From Dysidea avara (lineage: Eukaryota; Porifera; Demospongiae; Dictyoceratida; Dysideidae), in NCBI RefSeq assembly GCF_963678975.1, contig NC_089281.1:496001-560000 (forward strand): a DNA stretch of 64,000 nt, written 5' to 3'. Positions 44,479-55,200 of the stretch are shown here, piece by piece. Below the pieces are notes generated by a model. The model was not told the origin of the DNA, did no database searches, and was given only the letters and a program-made list of their open reading frames with translations. Positions within the stretch are counted from its first letter, which is position 1; the number at the start of each line of letters is the position of its first letter. Both the position numbers and the translations under genes were made by a program.

Positions 44479-47400
44479 ATGGAAGGCGGCACGTCGGTAG
44501 CTAGCAACGAAAACTATGGTAGTACCGCTACTGCAGAGACTGGGAGACGATCGCTAACATCGAGCAGGCTGATTAATTTGTTGATGATAATGTTGTATGG
44601 AGTATCCATGGTCTTTAACATAACCTGTCTGTCAGTAATGGTGATCAAATATAACGAAATAGTGGACAAGTTTGGGTCTAATATTTCAGACGATGACAAG
44701 AGTGAATGGTGCATCTTGTTCATAGACTATGACGAGGAGGAGCCGGCGATCAAGATCCACAACAACAAGTGTCATCTCGTGATCTACGGGTCTGCAGCAC
44801 TGGCGGGCTGTGCCTTCCTCATGATGATATTCCTGTTGATAAGAACCCTGTTGTTTAGGAAGTGAGTGTGTGCATCTGAGTCCAAAGGGTATACCGTATA
44901 GCCTGAGTGGCAAAATTTTCGAGGGTAGAACAATCCCATATGCAATAAGTGGTGGTCTATATTTTTCAAGGATAAAGCCTCGAAAAGGTGATCTCAAAAT
45001 ATTTAGGCTATATGGTATACAGTGAAACCTCTATAATCCGACGTTCATTGGGACAAGATTATCGAGGGAGTATTACACACAAAAAAAAGTCATTTTGGTA
45101 TACAAAACAATGTTTTCTGGATTAGAGAGGTGTTGAGGCTTCACTGTATACCTAGCTATGATGGTATCAGTTTCACCAGTTAGGCACTAACTGAATTAAG
45201 GGTTTACACAAAAGGCAAAGCCTGTGTGAGTTGCTTACCTCTAGCCCAGGGAGTCTATAAGTAAAATGTGACTAGGTCCCACATGTTAGTCACATGTTAG
45301 TACAAGCCTAATTTTACAGTAGAGTGCAATGAATGCAATGGTGAAATATTTGCGAAACTGAAAAAATCATAATTTTTAAGTGCTTGTTTCACAATGAAGG
45401 AAGGCGCTAACAGGAAAAACCTAGATAGCATTGTGATCCCCAAAACAAGTGGAGTTGGAAACTCTTTGTTTGTGTCAGTACCCTAACAGAGATGAAAGAT
45501 ATGAGTATTCTCTGTCTCTTGTTGGATGAGCGGTTCACTTTTGTTTTTTGTTTTTGTTTTTCTCACGTTTTTGTCTTCGCCGTGGTCATAGGAAGGGTCT
45601 GGAAGACAAAACTTACCCAGCAATGGATTTGCCTGTTCAGTGTTGGGAGTAACGCGTTACGTAATATTATTACTTTTGTGGTAACAAAGTAATATAACGA
45701 AATACGCTATGAAAACAGGTAATATAACGCAAGATACTTTACTTACAAACGTAACGCGTTACCTAAGTAATATAATTACTGTAACGAGTCTAATATGACG
45801 TAATATTATTACTAAAAGTAATGAAGTTACTAATCTCGTTAGTAATCCTCTGAGTAATGCCTAACCACAACGAAGTAACGAGGCCTACTGAATGAAGCTT
45901 ATTCACTAGCTTCTTACTTATAACCAAGATTTGCACATTGTCCAACAACGCAATCATGTCACGTGATAAGGTGGTAGTTTCACACGTGACAGTTTAAGGC
46001 TGTGGACACAAAGTAATATAATATGTAATATTATTACAGTTACTTTATTTTATGGGTAATATGTAACTGTAACTAAATAGTTCTGTTGCAAGTAATATGT
46101 AATATGTAACTAGTTACTTTTACAAAGTAACTTGCCCAACACTGGCCTGTTCATAAAAAAACTGTAAACTGCATCTTGGTAGAGGACTGTATTCGTGAGT
46201 TATGACCATTTAATTAAGCACCTGTAGTTTATTTTCCGTATTGTTACCACTTTGTAGCACTGTAACTTCAAAAGTTCCTGATTTGTAAAGTTGAAACTTT
46301 GGTCAAATTGGTTGACCATTCCTTTGGCTGTCTAAATAGAGAGGATGGAATTCACTAACATGTGGGGTTCTTGCAGATCCGGTTACAAATCTAAAGTGTC
46401 CTAATTTAAATGGGCTCAGCCCCATGCATGCAGCATGACTGGACCTTAATTTCTGAGGGACCATACCTTCACATTTATACATTCCTTAGGCAATATTGCC
46501 CAAACTTAATGTAGCTGCTTTTCAGTAACAACTGAACAGATGAAGAGTCGAAGTATCCAGGAGTCAAAATAACCAATCTATGAATACTTCTAAGCTATTA
46601 GATTATATAGTATTCATTAAAAAGCAGAAAATGTGATAATTGTGTATTTATTGAAATGGTGCCAATTGTCTGGCACAGTGCCAGATTATTGGCTGAACAA
46701 GCCACTAACAGAGGGATATTTGATAACCTTGGAAATAACAGTAGCTATTGGGAGTAAAATGTTTTAATCTGAAAGGAGACTAGGAGAGTAACAGTACACC
46801 ATAAAAAGTAAAGAAAACTCCGAGTAATCGAAGGCAGTGAACTATAAATACCAGCTAGCTAGTACAGTATTTAGAAATTTCAGAAATATGTTACTGAAAT
46901 TATAAATTTGTACAACTAGAAAATTTGCAACAAATTTCATTAATGAAAAGTTATACTGCATATGTAATAGTACGAGGTGAGATGGGGTTCACTATCATTA
47001 CAAGGATGGGGTTCACTGTCATTACAAGGATGGGGTTCACTGTCATTACAAGGATGGGGTTCACTGTCATTACAAGGATGGGGTTCGCTGTCATTACAAG
47101 GATGGGGTTCGCTGTCATTACAAGGATGGGGTTCGCTGTCATTACAAGGATGGGGTTCGCTGTCATTACAAGGATGGGGTTCGCTGTCATTACAAGGATG
47201 GGGTTCGCTGTCATTACAAGGATGGGGTTCGCTGTCATTACAAGGATGGGGTTCGCTGTCATTACAAGGATGGGGTTCGCTGTCATTACAAGGATGGGGT
47301 TCGCTGTCATTACAAGGATGGGGTTCGCTGTCATTACAAGGATGGGGTTCGCTGTCATTACAAGGATGGGGTTCGCTGTCATTACAAGGATGGGGTTCGC

Positions 47401-50400
47401 TGTCATTACAAGGATGGGGTTCGCTGTCATTACAAGGATGGGGTTCGCTGTCATTACAAGGATGGGGTTCGCTGTCATTACAAGGATGGGGTTCGCTGTC
47501 ATTACAAGGATGGGGTTCGCTGTCATTACAAGGATGGGGTTCGCTGTCATTACAAGGATGGGGTTCGCTGTCATTACAAGGATGGGGTTCGCTGTCATTA
47601 CAAGGATGGGGTTCGCTGTCATTACAAGGATGGGGTTCGCTGTCATTACAAGGATGGGGTTCGCTGTCATTACAAGGATGGGGTTCGCTGTCATTACAAG
47701 GATGGGGTTCGCTGTCATTACTAGGGTGGGGTTCGCTGTCATTACAAGGATGGGGTTCCCTGCCATTACAAGGATGGGGTTCGCTGTCATTACAAGGATG
47801 GGGTTCCCTGCCATTACAAGGATGGGGTTCGCTGTCATTACAAGGATGGGGTTCGCTGTCATTACAAGGATGGGGTTCGCTGTCATTACAAGGATGGGGT
47901 TCGCTGTCATTACAAGGATGGGGTTCGCTGTCATTACAAGGATGGGGTTCGCTGTCATTACAAGGATGGGGTTCCCTGCCATTGCAAGGATGGGGTTCCC
48001 TGCCATTGCAAGGATGGGGTTCACTGTCATTGCAAGGATGGGGTTCACTGTCATTACAAGGATGGGGTTCACTGCCATTACAAGGATGGGGTTCACTGCC
48101 ATTACAAGGATGGGGTTCACTGCCATTACAAGGATGGGGTTCACTGCCATTACAAGGATGGGGTTCACTGTCATTACTAGGGTGGGGTTCACTGTCATTA
48201 CAAGGATGGGGTTCGCTGTCATTACAAGGATGGGGTTCACTATCATTACAAGGATGGGGTTCACTGCCATTACAAGGATGGCGTTCACTGTCATGAGAAG
48301 TATAGCGCCATCTACAGCTAGGTTACAAGCGTTCCTGTAATCTGGTGCGTAATTTGTTGTATACTTCCCAGGTAATTCAATTCTCACAGGTTGTTGCGTA
48401 AGATATATTAGTGTGACCAAGGATTACTGGTGAGAGTTCTGTTCAAGTTTTGTCTCACTAGGGGTCACGTGCATGCACTGACACCATCAATGTGATTGAA
48501 TGGGATAGAGTTAAGATGGCTTACCAGACTGCTTGAACCCGCAGTTCAGTATCATACAGTAGCTATAGGCATAGAATCTATCATAACTCAAGCTACAACT
48601 TTAAGACAGAAATTTTGTTAGCACATGCAATATTGTATAAGATCACGTGGTTATCTAACTACATTACATCTCCATCATTACTAAAAGGAGTAATCAAAAT
48701 TCCTTGCAGTGCTCTGATTAAATTACAGTGAAACTGTGCAGTGTGTGCTGTGTATACATTACAGTTATGTGTGTTGGTCGGCATGTTGAACTGGTGCTCT
48801 GATAGTTTGTTGGGAATGTCTTAAGGTTGATATGACTGGTGCAACTGACTTGACAGCTATCACTGACTGGTTCACTTGTCATATGATCGATCGTCAAGGA
48901 AATTGTCAACACTTGTGTTGATACTTGTACCACCTGTCACCTTTCTTAGATCCTTTATATTTCTATGATATTGTTGCCCTTGCAGTGTTAAAATGTTATA
49001 TGAACGAGGGCATACTGGTCACTTTAGCTGGCTTTCATTTGCCACATTTTGTTGTCATCAGTACTGAGTCTCCGACATCAAGGCTTTTCAGTGGTTCTGT
49101 ATGTTAGTCATAATACATTTTTTTGTTGTCTTTGGTGTTGTTGAAGTTCCTCCCTTCCAGTTAGTGTAAATTTGTAGGCCTTGTAGTTTTCTCAAACATT
49201 ATTATTTATTTCTTAGTACTTGGTTGTATTACAATTATCAGCACTGAAGGTCTTCCAGCAACCTGTGCTGCATGCAGCCTTACCTAATAGACAGAAACTC
49301 AAGACTTTAAAGACAACTTAACTAACAAGAAGGTGAAATGGAAATGGGCCACCAAAGAAAGTAAAAAATTCCATGAGCGGCTCCAGAAATTTTGGTGACT
49401 GGCATGGTCTCCAAACTTTCTGCTGTATGCATGCTCCTAGCATATAAGGCAAGTGAAAGGATAGGACAATGTGAAACATGCAGTAGGCATAGATGTGACT
49501 CTGGGAGGTGTGGAGTGCATGCTTCCAGAAAAATTTTCAGATTTCAAGCACTGCACTATTTTCACTGTATTTAATTACGTAGTTTTTAGGGGTCTGCCAC
49601 TAACACCCTTAACTGGAACATACTTCACACACAGGTTAGGTTGATACCACGGCAGATTAGACCTCTCCAGTGTTATACTATTAAGTGTACAATTGATAAT
49701 TAATGGAATTGTATGTACCCCGGTAGTTGCGAGAATTTGGTTGTAATTGTTGAATCAAGAACAAATTGTTGACAATTGGTCATCACTGTAGGTCTGGATT
49801 CCTTGCAGTAGTTGATGGAGTAGAGATAGCATTGACTGGATTATTTGCTGCAGTCCTTGCTGTGATAGTGACACTGGGGAAGAAAGAAACTTGTGACAGT
49901 TTTGAGAAATTTTACAAAGATACTTTTACTGAAAGGTTAGTAACTGCTGATGATGTATTGGAGTCATTTAATGCTCTATTATTAGTAAGAGTTGTTCTGA
50001 GATTTATATCCCAACTGGCAACAATCATGTCTTCCAAGTCTACCAAGCCTTATTAACAACTCAGGTGAGCTAATTAAGAATGGTATTTTCCTCATTTATT
50101 TGTTGTGTTGCCGATTGTAACTTATAGCCAGGGGGCTAAATAGATATTTTGTTTATGTATCATCTAATCACCTTAGCACTGTATAGTAGGGACTGAGGGG
50201 ATGTTCTATTACAACAGTCACCACAAAGACATCAATGAACACAATTCAACTTATGTGCTATATAACTAGGTGAATGCATAGCACTGAAGGGGCAAGCCCG
50301 TAGTGAAACAGAATATGTGGAAGGGCACTAAATAGGAATACAGTGTTCCCTTGATTATCCAGCCCCTTGTGACCTCAGATAATCAAAAAGTTTAAGCTCA

Positions 50401-52084
50401 TTCATTTATACACAGAACAAATTCTCTAATAGAACATGTTAAAGGTCTCATACATCTTAGACAAAATGCTCTAATAGAGCAGTCATTTCTACTGTTTGGA
50501 TAACCAAGTGCTTGGATAATAGAGGTTTGGAGCACTGTAACATAAAATTTAAGAGCTGATGACACAGACAGACACACCTAGTGACAGACAATAGATTTTG
50601 AGCATATCAATTTATGTCAACACACAGAGCATACCATATAAATGTTACAAACCAGTTGGTATCTCATTCAAGGTTTTTTTTAATTTATTTTTTATTTATT
50701 TTTTTTTTACGTTTAAGAAACTGTTAATTCAAGCACACAGTGACAATATACAATTACATCATAATAGTTCTCTGAATATCTTTCAAAACTGTCCTCCATC
50801 CCACACAATCGCCCTGCAATAAAAGATCAGCCGGAACTAAGTCCCACAAAGGCACAACTGTGGCCCGCCAACTTGACAGGCAAGAGTTACACGTATCCCT
50901 AGAGTAGTGGCTTAGCGGTAGTGGTGCATCTTATTATTGCACATAGGTGGGGTATTGGGATACTAGCCTTTATCCCATATTGGGAGATGAGCATACAGTA
51001 CATTCAAGCAAGCAACTTGAATCCATCACAGCTATCCTCATATGGTGGGGCTTGCTAAGGCTTGCCCCTAGCAAAATACAACAATTAGGCAAAATAACGA
51101 GCAAAAAATAGAGCGAACATGAAATGATTATAATATGGAGAGAAAAAAGCAGCACACACTGATCCCTGGGGAGATACAGCCTTTTTGTAAATTCTGAAGG
51201 AGGCAAGAAATCACACACATCTTGGTTTGATCATTGTGCTAAAATTTGGTGTGTTTCGATATTAATTTTGTATCATAACCTAAACCAATGCCTAAACCAA
51301 TATTTTTTATTTATTTATTTTTATTAAGGCTGTACAGCACAAGTGCTGAAGATCTGTAGGACACCTGGTCCTACAGCCTGTTTAAAGTTGTTACAGTTTT
51401 AGCTGAATGCTCTATTAGAGTATTTTGATCTGTTGTTATAAGAAGTGAAAAGGTTAAATCCAAACCCATATTTGGAGTCATATAAAGTACAAAAATAAAT
51501 AAAATCCACACAAACAGCCAAGCTGTGAGAGAGGGTGTGGCCAGGGCGAATAAACAGTTGTGAAATTAAGCTAAACTATGGCTGCAATGATGTTAATTTT
51601 AATTAACGGCATTAACATCATTGCAGCCATTTCTTAGCTGCCACTTTTGATTTCACAACTTTTTATGTTGGCTTTTGAAGGCCACACCCGTTTTCATAGC
51701 TTCGCTGTTTTGTGTGGTTATGCCCAAATATGCACTCAGAGTGACCCAGAATTTTTAAATTATTTATTTTTAGCTGACTAAATAATTATCTGCAATTTAT
51801 GTGCGCCCAAGATGTGCCTTCACCAACTGCAACATATGTCCTCTTTTGTATCTCATCTATGCATTACATTATGGCATCATATTGCATCATTACAGATCAC
51901 GTCATGGGTAGCCGTGATACTGTTATTTGTGTTGGGTATGATCACTGGAATGAGGGTGTTGCTATGGATGGCTGGTAGCAGACATCGAAGAAAAGCCAAC
52001 CTGGAACAATCTCTGGTATCACATGATGAGTTACAGGAAGCACATGTTTTTCATGACAACGATGATGAGCCACTCCCAATTTAG
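44479..52084 (+). CDS. Gene D: TMEM179B-like four-span membrane protein
   Basis: Exons 44479-44861, 49792-49935, 49986-50064 and 51896-52084; 264 residues. Starts MEGGTSVASNEN; TM1 after TSSRLINLL, then KYNEIVDKF, CILFIDYDEEE, NNKCHLVIYGS, TM2, LLFRK. Exon 2: SGFLAVVDGVEIALTG, TM3, TLGKKETCDSFEK. Exon 3: SKSCSEIYIPTG...YQALLTTQ, 79 bases as in B and C. Exon 4: ITSWVAVILLFVLG, TM4, basic turn GSRHRRK, tail ending NDDDEPLPI. Very close to C in exons 1-3 and to C in TM4, but with the acidic tail of A and E. Intron 1 is 4.9 kb and contains a hAT element, two adjacent small MITEs and the 24-bp minisatellite; intron 2 is only 50 bases. The stop lies 192 bases before the ATG of gene E. Confidence 0.8.
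44892..45017. repeat. 126-bp MITE with TACCRTATAGCCT ends
   Basis: Left end TACCGTATAGCCTGAGT, right end complement TACCATATAGCCTAAAT, flanked by TA at 44890 and 45018. The inner AAAATTTTCGAGG and CCTCGAAAAGG blocks are inverted. It starts 30 bases after the donor site of gene D exon 1. Confidence 0.8.
45020..45146. repeat. 127-bp pogo/Tigger-like MITE
   Basis: Ends CAGTGAAACCTCTATAATCC and complement CAGTGAAGCCTCAACACCTC, with TA at 45018 and 45147. These ends are typical of pogo/Tigger elements. It shares its left TA with the preceding MITE, so the two stand back to back. Confidence 0.8.
45290..46388. repeat. Dispersed repeat S, copy 2, split by a hAT element
   Basis: Same sequence as 28184-28960, interrupted at CCTGTTC by the 506-base hAT element. 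After the insertion the match resumes with CTGTAAACTGCATCTTGG and runs to GGGGTTCTTGCAGATCCGGT. Confidence 0.8.
45639..46144. mobile_element. hAT-type non-autonomous element, 506 bp
   Basis: Ends (C)AGTGTTGGGAGTAACGCG and complement CAGTGTTGGGCAAGTTACTT, flanked by GCCTGTTC on both sides (45631-45638 and 46145-46152). The interior is full of GTAATATTATTAC and AAAGTAAC motifs. No transposase frame. The uninterrupted target is visible in the paralogous repeat near 28650. Confidence 0.9.
46389..46978. other. Intron sequence, nothing recognised
   Basis: No exon or clear element between repeat S and the minisatellite. Confidence 0.45.
46980..48300. repeat. 24-bp minisatellite, about 55 units
   Basis: Head-to-tail 24-base units starting GGATGGGGTTCGCTG. 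The central units are nearly identical (CGCTGTC form); the left edge has CACTGTC units, and the right third mixes CACTGTC, CCCTGCC and CACTGCC. Two units carry ACTAGGGTGG instead of ACAAGGATGG. Since 24 is divisible by three, open frames of 440-490 codons arise on both strands (for example MGFAVITR repeats); I take them as a by-product. It lies in intron 1 of gene D. Confidence 0.97.
48301..49791. other. End of intron 1 of gene D, nothing recognised
   Basis: No exon up to the acceptor CACTGTAG of exon 2. At 49225-49260, ATTATCAGCACTGAAGGTCTTCCAGC is a decayed copy of the TACAGCACAAGTGCTGAAG repeat. Confidence 0.45.
50341..50537. repeat. 197-bp pogo/Tigger-like MITE carrying CTCTAATAGAG
   Basis: Ends CAGTGTTCCCTTGATTATCC and complement CAGTGCTCCAAACCTCTATT, TA on both sides (50339 and 50538). 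The interior holds ATTCTCTAATAGAACATG and ATGCTCTAATAGAGCAGTCA. This gives the dispersed CTCTAATAGAG motif a home. It lies in intron 3 of gene D. Confidence 0.85.
51303..51400 (-). repeat. 3' end of a SINE or LINE
   Basis: On the - strand, CTTCAGCACTTGTGCTGTAC leads into an AATAAAAATAAATAAATAAA tail. Another copy lies inside the hAT element at about 29755-29820. Confidence 0.5.
51503..51720. repeat. Foldback MITE, AACAGCCAAGCTGTGA family, copy 2
   Basis: Same arms as at 38311-38583 (CACAAACAGCCAAGCTGTGA, GGCTGCAATGATGTTAAT) in opposite orientation around TTAATTAACGG. Confidence 0.85.
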
Positions 52085-52276
52085 CCACACCCACATACAC
52101 AATGCTATACCATACACAATATGGATTCTCTATTTAGGCTATAATCTTATAATAATGTTGTGTTGAATACATTCATTTGTATTGTCTGTAGTTATATATA
52201 ATTTGTTGGGTTGAAGACTTAAGTGTAAACTGTGGTAATATACGCACCCTCTAAATTAAGCGCCTCATACTCAATA

Positions 52277-55200
52277 ATGTCATCAAGGGGAGGGGCTAAT
52301 AACAGGCGGACAGGTCGAGTAGTTACTACCTCACCAGTAGCTAATACGAGAGAAGAAAACAAGTTAACTTTCAACAGAATATTGAGTGTCTCACTAGTGT
52401 TGTTGTTTGTCTGCGTCATCGCTCTTCAGGTCACGTGCACCTTGACAATATGGGAAAAACACGAAGAGATAGTGGACAAATTCGATTGTACGGACGAGAA
52501 GTGCTGTCCGTTGTTCATAGATCTTCATAACGAAAAACTAGAATACGGGAGCAATATCTTTTGCTACTTTGTGGCGTATGGGTCGAGTTTCTCGGCTGTC
52601 TGCTCAGCCGTGATGATTGTAATCCTGGTGGCTCGGATCATCGCCTGCAAATGGTGAGGATATACAATAACTCGTACAAGGGGTGGGCCTTAAATCGGGA
52701 CAGTTTAAAAATATATTTTTTAAATATAACAAGTAAATGAAAAATACAAGAAACACCAATTCAAAGTACATGTGATGGAAGCACCTGACCCTCAGATATT
52801 GCAAGGTCAAGTGCTCCCATAGTCACTGAGCTGCCACGATGAGACCTGGCTCCACGCAAGCAGGTTACAGTAAAGAAAAACTGGTGGAGCATCTAATCCA
52901 GGACACTACACTACTATAACTGTGGTCTCTCTTAGCAGCAAGCAGAGATTCCAACCTCTTGTAAGCAGTAGTGGCTGCACCTCCCATTCCCCCAAAAGTA
53001 GAGAATACCAAAGGGCTGAAGCAGCCCATTTCAACATCCCTTACACACTGCCCATATACTCATGCTGTTTGTTGCGCTCAAACCTTTTATATAGAGAAGA
53101 AACTGCTGTATTTTGATAACTAGGAGCAGTGGGATTAAAAACTCTTACATCAAAGAAAGCCTTTTGATGACAGTTTCCCCAAAATCCTTGCACACTGACA
53201 TCCAGGTGTGCCTCATCCTCCACATTAGCTGTGGCACAGTGAAAAGATTTACCAGATAGGGGTCAGCTGCAACACTGGCTCAATTGCCACATCATGACAA
53301 ACTTCAGACAAAGCAGCTGCGGTGAAATCCCTAAGTTCATTATAACATAGCACCAGATACGTGGTTATTGCATGATCAACAGTGAAGCCATGACCACACA
53401 CACACTTAGCAGGTAAGCCACTGGGCAACCATCCATAATGCAAACACAATGCATCCACAAAAGCACTTTTATGGAGTGTAAATCCATGTTCTTCAATGGG
53501 AAGCACTGATAGCCAAGAAGAGGCACCTTTCTCACTAGACAAAGACAATGTGATGTAAATTGGCTGCCTTAGCTGTTATCGAGTTACACTTTTCCGAAGG
53601 CATCAGTCAGTTAGTCAGTCAATAAGTAGAAAATTCTGGTTAAAAAAAATTTCCTTAGCAACTTGATGAAAACATTTCAGGTTGATCTGAAGGCTTGTTT
53701 GGGACCTAACCAATACTGCCTCATCATCGTCAGGTAAAGTGAGGCTGGTTTTTGGGTGATGTTTTCATGGGACACTCCCACACCTTTGTGGTTCCTACTA
53801 TCCAGTACTATCATACTGCATGATGAAGCCTAACATATAATAGAAGAAGAGATGGTTGGGTTGGATTCTCAGCTGTTTCACTTCATATAATTGAGAACAG
53901 TCTGACATGGCTGCATGCATTTTAGATGGAAATGACTGATACCGATCTGATACTGATACTTTTCACACTAAGGCATTACTCACAAAAACAGCTAGTAATT
54001 CCATCCAATAGTAGTTGATAAACTTAGCTTACTAAACACATTTGTAATCTGCAGTTTGCTCGTTTTGTGGCCATCGGGGATAGCAATCATTTATGGTTTC
54101 AATGAATCTTATTTCGTGGTTTCCACTGTACTAATAATGGCTGGCTTTTTTCAATGAATTCATGGCATATATCAGCTTTTGCTCCACTCCACTATGCTTG
54201 TCACAATCTTGAAAAGCTATTAGATGACATCATACAAAGTATCTCTTGGTATCGGACATTTATAGCCAGTCTGATACCGCCAAAATAGGACTGATACTGA
54301 GTATTGGTATCGGTGCATCACTAGAGGCTAACACAGCAAGACACAAAGCTGAGTGCTGTATTTGCCTCAATATACCCCCCCCCGAGTGCTGTATTTTTGT
54401 ACACACAAGCAAGGTGGTGCTTTAAGTGTTTTATGGTACTTCCTGGTCATCTTGCTTGAAGCGATTTTCTTGAGTGCCCAAATCATTTCAATTTTTGGTG
54501 ATCAGACTATCAGTAAGTTGTCATGTGATCTATTTGCTGTTGCTGGATAACTGTACTGTATTTGCCCAAGCATACTGTAGTTACCCAATTATCCGCATAA
54601 CTGTACTGTATTAGACACATAACTGTACTGTATGACTCATACAATACAGTTATGCAGCTAATCGGTACAATATGGAAAATACAGCACACGGTGGCACTTT
54701 GATCTTCCCATGCAAAGTACAATAAGGAGCAACAGTGGCTTCTGAAGTGTAGCACATTTCTGAAGTGTAGCACATTTGTGAAGAATGAAAATTGACTGCC
54801 TGCCCATACTGGTATGCATTATTGAAAACCTGTGAATCAACCTTGTGTTGTCTAAACATTTCCACAGCCTTGTTGCTCTGAGAAACGAATTATTGAATGT
54901 AAATTAATAAATGTGTTGATCATGGATAATGTGTTGATCATGGATATAGGGTTATTAAAGAGCAGAGTACCATTTTGGGTAATGCCATTAATAATTTATC
55001 AAGGAGGTTGAGATTTTGACGTATAATTATGCTATTATTCTGGTAGTCACATGAATGAGACAAATACAATTGCTGTACAGAATACTACAGCAATAATCAG
55101 AACCATTGTGACCACTATACTAATAATCAGAACTATTGTGACCACTATACTATGCTGCTACTTGCCTCACTTAGTTTCTTCATTATAAATTACTGGGTGA

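Noticed and set aside
46925-48420. Open frames of 439-489 codons on both strands made of 8-residue repeats
   Set aside because: They follow from a 24-base tandem repeat without stop codons; the same array is open in several frames and lacks splice or promoter evidence.
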